Counted from the first letter of the stretch, positions 39,740 to 49,256 are shown. The stretch is 64,000 nt of DNA from an uncultured Opitutia bacterium (GCA_903859715.1 CAIONS010000065.1:25784-89783), one strand, 5' to 3'. Notes: a model not told the origin generated them from the sequence alone. A program made the numbers and translations.

Positions 39740-41056
39740 ATGAGCACGGCCCTTTTTCCCCAGCAGATCATCGCCCGGAAACGGGACGGCGGCGTGCTGA
39801 CGCCCACGGAGATCCAATCGTTCGTGCGCGGAGCGACCGATGGCTCCTGGGCCGATTACCAGCTGTCGGCCCTGCTCATGGCGATTTTCCTCCGGGGCAT
39901 GACAGCGGAGGAAACCGCCGGGCTGACCTCGGCGATGATGCACTCGGGGATCGTGGCGGACCTTTCCAGCCTGCGGATGCCGAAGGCTGACAAGCACTCG
40001 ACCGGCGGGGTGGGTGACAAGGTTTCGCTGCATCTCGCCCCGATGATCGCCGCCTGTGGCGTGGCGGTGCCGATGATTTCCGGCCGCGGGCTCGGGCACA
40101 CCGGCGGCACGCTCGACAAGCTGGAGTCGATTCCCGGCTTCCTGGTGAACCTTTCACTTGGCGAATATCGGACCCAGTTGGAAAAAACGGGTCTCGCGTT
40201 GATCGGCCAGACCGCCGAACTCGCGCCGGCCGACAAGAAACTTTACGCGCTGCGTGATGTGACCGGGACGGTGGAGAGCATTCCGCTGATCTGCGCCAGC
40301 ATTCTCTCCAAGAAACTCGCCGAAGGCATCGATGTGCTCGTGCTGGATGTGAAATTCGGCCGGGGCGCGTTCATGGCGGACAAGACGAAGGCCCGGGAAT
40401 TAGCGCAGGCGCTGGTGGCGGTGGCCACGGCGATGGGCAAGCCGACCCGCGCGGTGCTCACCGCGATGGAGGAGCCGCTCGGCCGGACGGTGGGGAATGC
40501 GCTGGAGGTGATCGAATCCATCGACTGCCTCAAGGGCCACGGTCCCGCCGACACGATGGAAGTCACGTATGCGCTCGGGGAGCAGATGTTGCTGCTGACC
40601 GGCGTGGCGAAAACCAAGGAAGTGGCCCGGGCCCAGCTCGAAGCGAGTATCACGCGCGGCACGGCCTTGGAAAAATTCCGTGCGATGGTGACCGGGCAGG
40701 GTGGTGACACCCGCGTGGTGGATGAGCCGGCACGGCTGCCGCAGGCGAGATGGAAGGTGCCACTGATGGCCGCCCGGGCGGGTTTCGTGCAAAGCGTGGA
40801 CGCCATGGGCGTGGCGCTCGCGGCGCTCCGGTTGGGCGCGGGTCGCGCGAAGGCGGCAGATCCGGTGGATCACGCCGTGGGTGTGAGCGGCCTCGTGAAG
40901 ATCGGCGAGCGGGTTGAAGCGGGTGCGCCGCTCTGTGTGATTCACGCCAACGACGAGGCGGCTCTGGCCGAGGCGAAGGCGATGCTGGGCAAGGCGATCA
41001 CGATCGGGGATGCGGCTGGAATCGCGCTGAAGCTGATCGACGAACTGATCGGGTAG
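39740..41056 (+). CDS. deoA: Thymidine/pyrimidine-nucleoside phosphorylase
   Basis: 438 aa. Family signature SGRGLGHTGGTLDKLESI plus the phosphate loop STGGVGDKVSLH are intact, with the C-terminal PYNP domain (about 345-438). Converts thymidine or other pyrimidine deoxynucleosides and phosphate to the base and 2-deoxyribose-1-phosphate, feeding deoC. A phosphopentomutase, needed to link the two, is not in the window. Start at 39740 chosen over the longer frame, which overlaps the upstream gene. Confidence 0.93.
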   Translation: MSTALFPQQIIARKRDGGVLTPTEIQSFVRGATDGSWADYQLSALLMAIFLRGMTAEETAGLTSAMMHSGIVADLSSLRMPKADKHSTGGVGDKVSLHLAPMIAACGVAVPMISGRGLGHTGGTLDKLESIPGFLVNLSLGEYRTQLEKTGLALIGQTAELAPADKKLYALRDVTGTVESIPLICASILSKKLAEGIDVLVLDVKFGRGAFMADKTKARELAQALVAVATAMGKPTRAVLTAMEEPLGRTVGNALEVIESIDCLKGHGPADTMEVTYALGEQMLLLTGVAKTKEVARAQLEASITRGTALEKFRAMVTGQGGDTRVVDEPARLPQARWKVPLMAARAGFVQSVDAMGVALAALRLGAGRAKAADPVDHAVGVSGLVKIGERVEAGAPLCVIHANDEAALAEAKAMLGKAITIGDAAGIALKLIDELIG

Positions 41057-41072
41057 ATCGCGGAAAAGAAAA

Positions 41073-41214
41073 TTGTAGGGCGAGATCGCTGATCCCGCCT
41101 TTCCGTCCTCGGAGGTGGGACGGGTGCCCTCACCCGTTGGGTCGGATCAAAGTGGAGTGAGAGCCGCTCAGATCAAATCCAAGCCGAGGCGGGGTCAGCG
41201 ACCCCGCCCTACAA
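41073..41214. repeat. Inverted repeat, TGTAGGGCGGGGTCGCTG family, with an embedded arm of another family
   Basis: Left arm 41073-41100, right arm 41187-41214. Between them, 41116-41140 is a single arm of the GTGCCCTCACCC family. The right arm is identical in its core to both arms at 47712-47866. Lies between the convergent deoA and ABC-F genes. Confidence 0.78.
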
Positions 41215-41218
41215 CGGC

Positions 41219-43108
41219 TTAGCCCTTCTCGGCCTCGGCGAGCTGTTGGGCGGCTTTTTCCCAGGCCGCCGTGGCGGCGCTGAGTTGGTCCACCAGGGTG
41301 CTGAGCTCGTGGTTGAGGTGGTGGAACTTGCCCTTGTCGGCGTAGGTCTCGGGCGCTTCGAGGGCGGCGGTGAGTTCATTCTGCTTGGTTTCCAACTTGG
41401 AGACTTCCTCCTCCAGACGATGGACCTCGGTGTGGAGTTTTTTGATCTCGTTGGGCGTGGCTTTCTTTTCCTGGGGACGCGGCGCTCCCGCCGTGTTTGA
41501 CCGCGACGACGGCGTCGCGGCGCCAACTGCGTTCTGCTTCGGGCGGGCGTCGGTGAATCCGGCGGTCAGCGCGGCGCGGGCGTTGGAGGCCTTGGATTTG
41601 TCGAGGTAGTAATCGTAGTCGCCGGCGTAGGGCGTGAGCCGGCCGGAGTGGACGTGCAGCACGGTCGTCGCAAGGGCGCGGATGAAGTACACGTCGTGAC
41701 TGATGAAGATGAACGTGCCCTCGTACTGCTTGAGCGCGAGGACGAGCGCGTCGATCGAGGCGATGTCGAGGTGGGTCGTGGGCTCGTCCATCAGGAGCAA
41801 ATTCGGCGGATCGACCAGGAGACGGGCGAGGGCGAGCCGGGATTTTTCGCCGCCGGAAAGCACGGAGGCCTTCTTGAAGACATCGTCCTTCCGGAAGAGG
41901 AACGCGCCGAGGATGGTGCGGCCCTGCTGCTCGGTGAGGTCGTTCTGTGCCGTGCGCAGCTCCATGACGTTCTCCATCACGGTGGCGTCGAGCTTGAGAT
42001 TGTCGGCGCGGTTCTGCGCGAAGTAGCCCGGGAAGACATTGCTGCCGAGTTCCCGCGTGCCGCCCTGGATGGGGATCACGTCCGCGAGGATCTTGAGGAG
42101 GGTGGACTTGCCCGCGCCGTTGGGGCCGACGAGCACGATGCGTTGGCCGCGCTCGGCCTCGAAGTTGAGGTCGCGGTACACGATGTGGTCGCCGTAGGCC
42201 TGCTGGACCTTCTTGAGCGAGATCACGCGCAGACCGGAGCGCGGAGTCGGTGGGAAGCGGAAATTGACGCGCTTCAGATCCTCGGTCGGCTCCTCGACGG
42301 CGACCTCCTGGAGGCGCTCGATCTGCTTTTCCTTGGATTTCGCACGCGAGGCCATCGAGGCCTTGGCGCCGAAGCGGTCGACGAATTTCTGGAGATGGGC
42401 GATCTCTCGCTGCTGGTTCTTGAAGGCGGCGGCCTGCTGCTCCTTGCGCGCCTCCTTCTCCAGCATGTAGTCGTCGTAGTTGCCGGTGTAGCGGTTGAGC
42501 GTGCCGTAGCGCAGCTCGAGGATGCCGGTGCAGAGGGCGTTGAGAAAGGCGCGGTCGTGTGAGACGAGGAGCAGGCCGCCGGGATAGCGCGTGAGATAGT
42601 CCTGGAACCAGAGCAGGGCCTCGAGATCGAGGTGGTTGGTCGGTTCGTCGAGGATCAGGAGCGCAGGCTCGCTGACGAGGAGCCGGGCGAGGTGGGCGCG
42701 CATGACCCAGCCGCCGGAAAACGTCTTGGCGAGCTTGTCATGGTCGTCTTCGCGGAAGCCGAGGCCGGAGAGGATTTTCTTGGCCCGGGGCTCGAGGGTC
42801 CAGTCAATGTCCCAGTCGTCGTCGTTTTCCGGGGCGAGTTTTTTCCCGGCGGTGGCGATCTGGAGGATCGTCTCGTCGCCGACCGGCGCGCTCTCCTGCG
42901 GCAGAAAGCCAAAGTCCGCGCCGCGTTCCCACTCGATGGTGCCCTCGTCGGGCGATTCCTCGCCCAGGATGAGGTTGAACAGGGTGGATTTGCCCGCGCC
43001 ATTGGGGCCGACCAGGCCGTAGCGGTCGGTGCGCGCGACGAAAAGGGACACATCGCGGAAGAGTTCGCGGGTGCCGTAGGACTTGGCAATGTCGGCGATG
43101 GTAAGCAT
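41219..43108 (-). CDS. ABC-F family ATPase (Uup/EttA-like translation factor)
   Basis: 629 aa, two ABC domains and no membrane segments. Walker A GPNGAGKST occurs twice; the signatures are FSGGWVMRAHLA and LSGGEKSRLALA. The inter-domain linker (about 230-310) carries a basic P-site-tRNA interaction motif-like region. The C-terminus (about 535-629) is a coiled coil (EIKKLHTEVHRLEEEVSKL), as in Uup. Binds ribosomes and resolves stalled or structured translation. Start at 43108 chosen (MLTIADIAKSYG) rather than six codons upstream. The linker before the coil, around 41490-41530, is Ala/Ser/Arg-rich. Confidence 0.92.
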   Translation of the reverse strand: MLTIADIAKSYGTRELFRDVSLFVARTDRYGLVGPNGAGKSTLFNLILGEESPDEGTIEWERGADFGFLPQESAPVGDETILQIATAGKKLAPENDDDWDIDWTLEPRAKKILSGLGFREDDHDKLAKTFSGGWVMRAHLARLLVSEPALLILDEPTNHLDLEALLWFQDYLTRYPGGLLLVSHDRAFLNALCTGILELRYGTLNRYTGNYDDYMLEKEARKEQQAAAFKNQQREIAHLQKFVDRFGAKASMASRAKSKEKQIERLQEVAVEEPTEDLKRVNFRFPPTPRSGLRVISLKKVQQAYGDHIVYRDLNFEAERGQRIVLVGPNGAGKSTLLKILADVIPIQGGTRELGSNVFPGYFAQNRADNLKLDATVMENVMELRTAQNDLTEQQGRTILGAFLFRKDDVFKKASVLSGGEKSRLALARLLVDPPNLLLMDEPTTHLDIASIDALVLALKQYEGTFIFISHDVYFIRALATTVLHVHSGRLTPYAGDYDYYLDKSKASNARAALTAGFTDARPKQNAVGAATPSSRSNTAGAPRPQEKKATPNEIKKLHTEVHRLEEEVSKLETKQNELTAALEAPETYADKGKFHHLNHELSTLVDQLSAATAAWEKAAQQLAEAEKG

Positions 43109-43166
43109 CGAAACCGCCCAGCACACGGGATGCCACGGCCGGCGTCAATGCACGAACGCCAGAAGT

Positions 43167-43264
43167 GATCGCGGAAGTGCGGAAGGATGGAAACGCGGAG
43201 AGAAGCTGCCTCTTTCCATAACTGCCTTACTCCGCGTTTCCGCTCCTCCGTGCTTCCGCGATTG
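43167..43264. repeat. Inverted repeat, GATCGCGGAAGTGCGGAAGG family
   Basis: Arms 43167-43199 and 43231-43264 are imperfect reverse complements. Half copies occur at 3232-3281 and 31171-31208. Confidence 0.75.
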
Positions 43265-43268
43265 AAAC

Positions 43269-44180
43269 TCAGCGGTTCAGCGTGAGTGCGATGCAGCCGG
43301 CGACAGCGATTACGCCGCCGACGATCGAGCGGCGGCTGGGGCGGTCGCCCTCGAGCCAGAAAGCGATGGGGATGGACAGCAGCGGGGCGGTGGCGGCGAT
43401 GGGGAGCACGAGTCCGCCGGGAGTGGTGGCGAGGGCCCATTGATAGCAGCCGACGCCAGCGACGGGCCCGGCCAAGCCGTTGGCCAGCACCCACCACCGG
43501 CCGGTGCGGCGCTCGGTGGGGCGGGGCACGGGCGCCTTCGGGGCGCGCTTGAGCAAATGCAGCACGAGGAACCAGAGCCCGGTGAACGCGAGGCCGGCGA
43601 GGATGCGGTGATAGGCGGCGTTGAGGCCAAAGGTGGCATTGGCCACCTGTTCGCCGGCGGCGGCCGCGACCGTGACGCCCTTGCGGCTGACGAGCGCGCC
43701 GAAGCCTTGGCCGCATGCGGCAATGAGCCCGAAGAGAAACCCGATGGGTTTGATCTGCACGTGCGGCGGGCTGGCCTTGCTAGGCAGCAGAGCGACAGCC
43801 ACGCCCAAGAGGATGACGAGGCCCCAGAACGCCTGCAGCCCCGTGAGCCGGGTGCCGAGCCACCACCATTCGCCGAGGGCGGCGATGGGCGCGGCGAGGC
43901 ACTGGGTCATGAGCACCGTCAGACGGGAGCCCAACAAGGGTAGCGCAGCATAGACGCCGAGGTCGCCGAGGCCCATCCCGATGATGCCGCTCAGGAAGAA
44001 CCAATACAGGCTGGCGCTGGTGAAGCCGTGGCCGACGGTGTGGGCAAAGAGGCCCAGCAGGACGGTTGCGACCAGCAAGCGGCCGAGATTTGCGCGCAAG
44101 GTGCCGAGGGCGCGCACGCTGTGGCTGGCGCAGGTCGCGTTGAGCGCGAAGAAGAAAGCGGCGAGAAAGGAGGCCAACAT
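43269..44180 (-). CDS. EamA/DMT-superfamily transporter
   Basis: 303 aa, ten hydrophobic helices as two EamA repeats (about 1-130 and 160-303). GLGDLGVYAALPLLGSRLTV and the matching second-half PVAGVGCYQWALATTPGGLV are the repeat boundaries. Exports or imports small metabolites; the substrate is unknown. Start at 44180 chosen because the longer N-terminal extension is not membrane-like. Confidence 0.85.
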   Translation of the reverse strand: MLASFLAAFFFALNATCASHSVRALGTLRANLGRLLVATVLLGLFAHTVGHGFTSASLYWFFLSGIIGMGLGDLGVYAALPLLGSRLTVLMTQCLAAPIAALGEWWWLGTRLTGLQAFWGLVILLGVAVALLPSKASPPHVQIKPIGFLFGLIAACGQGFGALVSRKGVTVAAAAGEQVANATFGLNAAYHRILAGLAFTGLWFLVLHLLKRAPKAPVPRPTERRTGRWWVLANGLAGPVAGVGCYQWALATTPGGLVLPIAATAPLLSIPIAFWLEGDRPSRRSIVGGVIAVAGCIALTLNR

Positions 44181-44290
44181 CGGGGAAGTCCCACAAAAGC
44201 CACAAAACCAACAAATACCATCCCGCTTTGGGCTCAAAATCCGGTTTAGGGTGGCAAATTAACCGGGGCGATTTCTACTCGTGGGCACAT

Positions 44291-45337
44291 ATGAAAGCCA
44301 AGAAAGCCAAAGTGAAGCCGGAGGCGGTGAATGCCGCGCTCGCGGCCAAGAAGGGCCCGGTTTCCCGGTTCATCGCCCAGCACTACCGCCACTTCAACGC
44401 CGCCGCGCTCCTCGATGCCGCCAAGGGCTACGAGACGCACCTCGCCGCGGGCGGCAAGATGCTCGTCACCCTCGCCGGCGCCATGTCGACGGCCGAACTC
44501 GGCATCTCCCTCGCAGAGATGATCCGCCAGGACAAGGTCCATGCCATCGTCTGCACCGGCGCGAATCTGGAAGAGGATATCTTCAACCTCGTGGCGCATG
44601 ACTATTACGAGCGCGTGCCGCATTACCGGCACCTCACGGCGGCCGATGAGCAGGATTTGCTGGACCGGCACATGAACCGCGTGACCGACACCTGCATTCC
44701 CGAGATGGAGGCCATGCGCCGCATCGAGGCCGTGGTGGCCGACGAATGGACGAAGGCCGACCGGGCCGGTGAGCGTTATTTCCCGCACGAGTTCATGTAC
44801 AAGATCCTCCGCGGGGGGAAACTGAAGCCGAGCTACCAGATCGATCCGAAGAACTCGTGGATGCTGGCGGCGTGCGAGAAGAACCTGCCGATGATCGTTC
44901 CGGGCTGGGAAGACGCGACACTGGGCAACATGTATGCCGGCCGCGTCATCACGGGAGAAATCAAGAACGTCCACACCGTCCGCACCGGCATCGAGTACAT
45001 GGCCGTGCTGGCGGAGTGGTACACGAAGACGGCGAAGCTCATGCGCAACGGCGAAGGCAGCATCGGGTTTTTCCAGATCGGCGGCGGCATCGCGGGTGAT
45101 TTTCCGATCTGTGTCGTGCCCATGCTGCACCAAGACCTCCAGCGCACGGGCGTGCCGCTGTGGGGCTACTTCGCGCAGATCAGCGACTCGACCACGAGCT
45201 ACGGCAGCTATTCCGGCGCGGTGCCGAACGAGAAGATCACGTGGGGCAAACTCGGCGCGACGACGCCGAAGTTCATTGTGGAGAGCGACGCGACGATCGT
45301 GGCGCCGCTGATCTTTTCGTGGGTGCTGGGGCAATGA
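44291..45337 (+). CDS. Deoxyhypusine-synthase-family protein
   Basis: 348 aa. NAD-binding and spermidine-site stretches of the family are visible: LVTLAGAMSTAELGISLAEM, AIVCTGANLEEDIFN, FFQIGGGIAGDFPICV and the active-site lysine K320 in ITWGKLG. In eukaryotes and archaea this enzyme modifies eIF5A/aIF5A, which bacteria lack. Bacterial homologues may make homospermidine-like polyamines or modify another target. Divergent from the EamA gene. Start at 44291 chosen; the upstream extension covers an AT-rich promoter-like region. Confidence 0.88.
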   Translation: MKAKKAKVKPEAVNAALAAKKGPVSRFIAQHYRHFNAAALLDAAKGYETHLAAGGKMLVTLAGAMSTAELGISLAEMIRQDKVHAIVCTGANLEEDIFNLVAHDYYERVPHYRHLTAADEQDLLDRHMNRVTDTCIPEMEAMRRIEAVVADEWTKADRAGERYFPHEFMYKILRGGKLKPSYQIDPKNSWMLAACEKNLPMIVPGWEDATLGNMYAGRVITGEIKNVHTVRTGIEYMAVLAEWYTKTAKLMRNGEGSIGFFQIGGGIAGDFPICVVPMLHQDLQRTGVPLWGYFAQISDSTTSYGSYSGAVPNEKITWGKLGATTPKFIVESDATIVAPLIFSWVLGQ

Positions 45338-45342
45338 TTCGG

Positions 45343-45428
45343 AATTAAACGCGAAGAGGCAAAGAAGCTAAGTTCTGAACAAAGAACTTGGGATCGAACT
45401 TTGCGACTTCCCGTCTTTGCGTTTCAAT
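45343..45428. repeat. Inverted repeat, AAACGCGAAGAGGCAAAG family
   Basis: Arms 45343-45367 and 45401-45428 (TTGCGACTTCCCGTCTTTGC) are imperfect complements. Ends 8 nt before the start of the next gene, so it would sit in the 5' leader of its mRNA. Confidence 0.7.
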
Positions 45429-45435
45429 CCATCCG

Positions 45436-47709
45436 ATGTCCAACGCCCTCGCGCACGAGAAATCGCCCTATCTGCTGCAGCATGCGGAGAATCCCGTGCA
45501 CTGGCTGCCGTGGGGTGAGGCGGCGTTTGCGCAGGCGCGGGCGGAGCAGAAGCCGATCTTCCTGAGCATCGGCTACTCGACCTGCCACTGGTGTCATGTG
45601 ATGGCGCACGAGTCGTTTGAGAACGCCGAGACGGCCGCGATCCTCAACGAGCATTTTGTGTCGATCAAGGTGGACCGCGAGGAGCGGCCGGACGTGGACA
45701 AGGTCTACATGACCTACGTGCAGGCGATGACCGGCCACGGGGGCTGGCCGCTGAGCGCGTGGCTCACGCCGGAGCTGAAGCCTTTCTACGGCGGCACCTA
45801 TTTTCCGCCGGAAGACCGGCATGGCCGCGCGGGGTTTCCGTCGATCCTGCGGACCATCGCGCGCGGCTGGCGCGAGGAGCGCGACAAGCTGATCGCGGAA
45901 GGCGACCGCGCGATCGCGACGCTGCGGGAGCATCATGTTGAAAAATCGCCGGAATCGTCGGCGGATGACCTCACGATCACAGGTGGCACGGCGTTCGAGA
46001 AATGCTTCCAGTATTACTTCGAGGCATTCGATCCGGCGCACGGCGGGTTTGGCAGCGCGCCGAAATTTCCGCGCGCATCGAACCTCGATTTTCTTTTCCG
46101 CTGCGCCGCGATCCAGGGGGTGGCGAGCGAGTCCGGGGCCGAGGCGGTGAAGCTGGCGGTGGAGACGCTGCGCGCGATGGCGGGTGGCGGGATTCACGAT
46201 CACATCGGCGGCGGGTATCATCGCTACTCGGTCGATGAGGCGTGGTTTGTGCCGCACTTCGAGAAAATGCTCTATGATCAGGCGCAGATCGCGATCAACT
46301 GCCTGGAGGCGAAGCAGGCGGCGGGCGACGAACGTTACGCTTGGATGGCTCGCGATATCTTTGACTATGTGCGACGCGACCTGACGAGTCCGGCAGGCGG
46401 GTTTTATACGGCGGAGGATGCGGATAGCGCCCGCCCGGAGGCGGGCGTAAGTGACAAGGGACAAGTGGCAAGTGACAAGAAACCGGAGCAGGTAGAAGGG
46501 GCGTATTATGTTTGGAGCGCGGCGGAGTTGCGGGCGGTGCTTGCCGCGGATGTGGGCGGGGTGCCCTCACCCCGCGAGGGAATGACGGGTGAGGGCACCC
46601 GTCCCACATTGGCCGACTTTTTCTTTGCCCACTTTGGCGTGCTGGAGGCGGGGAATGTGGAGGCGGCGCGGGATCCGCACGGAGAATTTACGGGGATGAA
46701 CATCCTCGCGCAGCGACGGCCTCTGGGGGAGACCGCGGCGTTGTTTGGACTCACGCCGGAGCAGGCAAGCGACCGGCTGCTGGCGGCGCTCGCGAAGTTG
46801 CGTGAAGTCCGCGCCCTGCGCCCGCGGCCGCTGCTGGATGACAAGATCGTCACGGCGAACAACGGGCTGATGATTTCCGCGCTGGCGAAGGGCCATCAAA
46901 TATTGGAACTGTCCGAGGGCCGTCCGTCAGACTCGGCGCGCCCAGCGGTCACGTCCTACCTACAAACAGCGATCTGCGCGGCGGGATTTGTGCGGCGGGA
47001 GCTTTACGACGAGGCACGTGGCGTGCTGTTCCGGAGCTGGCGCGAAGGGCGCGGCGCGGCGGAGGGATTTGCAGAGGATTACGCCTATCTCATCCAGGGG
47101 CTGCTTGATCTGTACGAGGCCTCGTTTGAATTGCGCTGGCTGCAGTGGGCCGAGCGGCTGCAGACGACGATGGATGCGCGTTTCTGGGATGAGGCACGCG
47201 GTGGCTACTTTAATTCACAGGAAGGCGATGCCTCCATTGTGCTGCGGTTGAAGGAAGACTACGATGGCGCGGAGCCGGCGCCCAGTTCTGTGGCGGCGAT
47301 GAACCTGTTGCGGCTGGCGGCGATGCTGAACGACGAGGCGCAGGGCCGACGGGCCCTGCGGACGATCGAGGCCTTTCGGCCGCAATGGAGCGGCACGCCG
47401 CATGCGATGCCGGCGATGCTGGGCGCGATTGCCCTGGCGCTGGAGCCGCCGCAGCAGGTCGTGCTCGCGGGCGAGCCGGATCGGGAGGATTTTCGCGCGC
47501 TGGCGGCAGTGCTGCAGGAGCGGCTCGGACCCCGGCGCGTGGTGCTGGCAATAGGCGATGAGAAGGACCGGGCCTGGCTGGCGAGCCGGGCACCGTGGCT
47601 GGCGGAGATGAAACCGCTGGGCGGACGCGCCACGGCGTACGTCTGCGAACATTTTTCCTGTCAGGCGCCGGTGTCGGAGCCGGGGGAACTCAGACGACTC
47701 TTGGAGTAA
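45436..47709 (+). CDS. YyaL/SPATA20-type DUF255 protein with several inserted segments
   Basis: 757 aa, longer than the roughly 680 aa typical of the family. The N-terminal thioredoxin-like domain has C50-H-W-C53 in STCHWCHVM. The rest is an (alpha/alpha)6 barrel ([55 protein letters not shown]). Three segments look inserted: residues about 332-355 ([10 protein letters not shown]), 372-391 ([20 protein letters not shown], from a palindromic element) and about 500-509. Removing them would bring the length close to the family norm. The function of DUF255 proteins is not established; thiol or sugar chemistry has been suggested. Start at 45436 from the family motif. Confidence 0.88.
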   Translation: MSNALAHEKSPYLLQHAENPVHWLPWGEAAFAQARAEQKPIFLSIGYSTCHWCHVMAHESFENAETAAILNEHFVSIKVDREERPDVDKVYMTYVQAMTGHGGWPLSAWLTPELKPFYGGTYFPPEDRHGRAGFPSILRTIARGWREERDKLIAEGDRAIATLREHHVEKSPESSADDLTITGGTAFEKCFQYYFEAFDPAHGGFGSAPKFPRASNLDFLFRCAAIQGVASESGAEAVKLAVETLRAMAGGGIHDHIGGGYHRYSVDEAWFVPHFEKMLYDQAQIAINCLEAKQAAGDERYAWMARDIFDYVRRDLTSPAGGFYTAEDADSARPEAGVSDKGQVASDKKPEQVEGAYYVWSAAELRAVLAADVGGVPSPREGMTGEGTRPTLADFFFAHFGVLEAGNVEAARDPHGEFTGMNILAQRRPLGETAALFGLTPEQASDRLLAALAKLREVRALRPRPLLDDKIVTANNGLMISALAKGHQILELSEGRPSDSARPAVTSYLQTAICAAGFVRRELYDEARGVLFRSWREGRGAAEGFAEDYAYLIQGLLDLYEASFELRWLQWAERLQTTMDARFWDEARGGYFNSQEGDASIVLRLKEDYDGAEPAPSSVAAMNLLRLAAMLNDEAQGRRALRTIEAFRPQWSGTPHAMPAMLGAIALALEPPQQVVLAGEPDREDFRALAAVLQERLGPRRVVLAIGDEKDRAWLASRAPWLAEMKPLGGRATAYVCEHFSCQAPVSEPGELRRLLE
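46428..46500. repeat. Direct-repeat insert in the YyaL gene
   Basis: GCCCGCC/GGCGGGC mini-hairpin followed by three copies of an AAGTGACAAG-like word. In frame; encodes a charged, low-complexity segment between two conserved blocks. Confidence 0.5.
46551..46608. mobile_element. Palindromic element (GTGCCCTCACCC family) in frame in the YyaL gene
   Basis: Begins TGTGGGCGGGGTGCCCTCAC and ends GGGCACCCGTCCCACA. Encodes DVGGVPSP...GEGTRPT, matching the peptide from the copy at 26974-27034 in the RNA methyltransferase. 58 nt; no obvious target duplication. Confidence 0.72.
46934..46960 (+). repeat. Single arm of the CCCAGCGGTCCCGCCCTACC family in the YyaL gene
   Basis: Matches the right arm of the element at 9286-9312 at 24 of 27 positions. 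The opposite arm is not recognisable. In frame, encodes about SARPAVTSY. Confidence 0.5.
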
Positions 47710-47711
47710 AA

Positions 47712-47866
47712 TGTAGGGCGGGGTCGCTGACCCCGCCAAACCGTGGCAAACCTTTCCGCGGATATCACGGATCAGCGCGGATAAATTCCGGCCATCCGCG
47801 ATGATCCATAACATCTGCAGGAACGCCGTCTCGGGACAAAGGCGGGGTCAGCGACCCCGCCCTACA
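47712..47866. repeat. Inverted repeat with perfect 26-nt arms, TGTAGGGCGGGGTCGCTG family, nested
   Basis: Arms 47712-47737 and 47841-47866 are exact reverse complements. Inside lies a second, decayed pair (TTTCCGCGGATATCACGG with ATCCGCGATGAT) related to the ACCACGGATTTCACGG family. It fills the gap between convergent genes. Confidence 0.8.
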
Positions 47867-47877
47867 ATGGAACCGGC

Positions 47878-48360
47878 CTACCGGTCCTCGGCGGCTTTCA
47901 GCTGCGGGGCGGCGCTGTCGGAGGCGAGACTGGTGGCGAGGTCGCGGATGCTGTCGAGAATGGACAGCACGGCCGGATGGCGCACGGCAAAGACGAGCAG
48001 GCTGATCTGCTCGGCGGTGAGGCCGGCATGACGGATCGCCTCGTCGAGGCGCTTGGCGGCCTGATGGGCACTGGAGCGGTAGGTGGCGATGGCCTTCCTT
48101 GCGGCGTTCTCGGTTTCGGCGTGCGAGAAAGGCAGGCCGCTCACGGCCTCGAGCCAGAGGAGCGCGATGCTTTTCATCTCGGGGGAGCCGGCCGGATAAC
48201 CCATTTTCACCATCAGTTCCGCGACGGTCTTGAACTTCACCGGCCGGCCGGACTCGACGTTGACGACGGTGTTGCGGTGCCGGCGGGTGAGGCGCGCGAG
48301 CTCCTCAAGCGTCAGGCCCTTGGCTTCCCGCAGGCTCCGGAAAAGCTGAGTGTAATGCAT
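47878..48360 (-). CDS. XRE-family HTH regulator
   Basis: 160 aa. The N-terminal helix-turn-helix is FRSLREAKGLTLEELARLTR then HRNTVVNVESGR (about 7-40). The remaining 110 residues are helical with a conserved-looking AKRLDEAIRHAGLTAEQISL, probably a dimerisation or sensing domain. Likely a repressor; divergent from the two response-regulator genes, which it may control. The 200-nt gap contains an AT-rich TATATTTATTG stretch near 48434. Confidence 0.8.
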   Translation of the reverse strand: MHYTQLFRSLREAKGLTLEELARLTRRHRNTVVNVESGRPVKFKTVAELMVKMGYPAGSPEMKSIALLWLEAVSGLPFSHAETENAARKAIATYRSSAHQAAKRLDEAIRHAGLTAEQISLLVFAVRHPAVLSILDSIRDLATSLASDSAAPQLKAAEDR

Positions 48361-48563
48361 CCTCCGCGAGTAGCGAGAGGGTGGCGGAAAAAGTCAACGC
48401 GTGGAGCGGTCGCCGGGCCGTCATCGGAGCAGGTATATTTATTGTGTGCAGACCGGCCCCGGCACGCGAAGAGCCCGCACACCTACCGGCCACTGGCTGG
48501 CATTTCACGACGGGAGCGGGCTTGGAGTTGACAAAAATTGTGACGACCACAAACAGTGTGAAA

Positions 48564-48770
48564 ATGACAAAGCCGAGGCGAACTCCGAGCCGGTCCCGCC
48601 GGGGAAAAGATGCCTCTCGCGCCCACCGGAAACGCATCCTGGCCGCCTTGCTGGCGATCTGCCGGAAAATGGAGCGACTGCAGGTTTCGACCGAGGCCCG
48701 GCGGGCGTGTCGCGAGGTGGCCGCGAGTCTGCGCACGGTGCTGGCGGCGGAGAAAACCACGGCCAAGTAG
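48564..48770 (+). CDS. Small basic protein, unknown
   Basis: 68 aa, MTKPRRTPSRSRRGKDASRA opening followed by two predicted amphipathic helices (KRILAALLAICRKMERLQV and ACREVAASLRTVLAAEKT). Very basic, possibly nucleic-acid binding. The start at 48564 was chosen because the longer frame crosses what looks like a promoter: TTGACA at about 48528. Ends 16 nt before a response regulator and may be co-transcribed with it. Confidence 0.5.
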   Translation: MTKPRRTPSRSRRGKDASRAHRKRILAALLAICRKMERLQVSTEARRACREVAASLRTVLAAEKTTAK

Positions 48771-48786
48771 CCGACACAGGTGTTCC

Positions 48787-49158
48787 ATGGCCCGCATCCT
48801 GGTGATTGACGATAATTCCGCCATGCTGCGGGCGTTGGAAACGGGCCTGACTGGGTTCGGTCACACCGTGACCGTGGCCGCTGATGGAGCCGAAGGCTTG
48901 AAGCTGGCTGATGCCCAGAGCGTGGATTTGGTCTTGCTGGATGTCGAAATGCCGCGAATGAGCGGACTGGCGGTGTGTGAGGCTTTGAAGCGGGACCCGA
49001 CCCGGCGCCATCTGCCTGTTCTCATGATGACGGGCCGGCCGTCGCCCGGGATGGTGATCCTGGCGCAAAAGGCGGGAGCGCTGGCGGTGGTGGAGAAACC
49101 CTTCACGTGGGAGGAGTTGATGGAGCAATTCAGCCGTCACCTGCCGGCCGGGGTGTGA
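48787..49158 (+). CDS. Stand-alone response regulator receiver protein
   Basis: 123 aa, CheY-like. Acidic pocket D8-D9 (VIDDN), phosphoacceptor D52 (LLDVEMP), T82-like MMTGRP and lysine in VVEKPF. No output domain, so it must act on a partner protein. No histidine kinase is nearby. Preceded by a small basic protein and followed by a second receiver protein after the inverted repeat 49173-49256. Confidence 0.9.
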   Translation: MARILVIDDNSAMLRALETGLTGFGHTVTVAADGAEGLKLADAQSVDLVLLDVEMPRMSGLAVCEALKRDPTRRHLPVLMMTGRPSPGMVILAQKAGALAVVEKPFTWEELMEQFSRHLPAGV

Positions 49159-49172
49159 CCCAAATCCTCAAT

Positions 49173-49256
49173 CCGTTTTACAGGAGGCAACGGAGAGAAC
49201 GGAGAGGTCTTGATCGGAGCAGTCCTCCGTTTTCTTTGTTACCTTCTGTAAAACCG
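49173..49256. repeat. Inverted repeat, ACAGGAGGCAACGGAG family
   Basis: Arms 49173-49204 and 49225-49256 are imperfect complements. Same family as 36059-36146. Separates two response-regulator genes. Confidence 0.75.

Noticed and set aside
41490..41530. Another in-frame palindromic element in the ABC-F linker
   Set aside because: GGCGCTCCCGCC and GTCGCGGCGCC words are suggestive, but the arms pair poorly and no second copy was found in the window.
48381..48563. N-terminal extension of the small basic protein upstream of the response regulator
   Set aside because: The extra 61 codons overlap the promoter-like TTGACA and AT-rich stretch and have no protein-like pattern.
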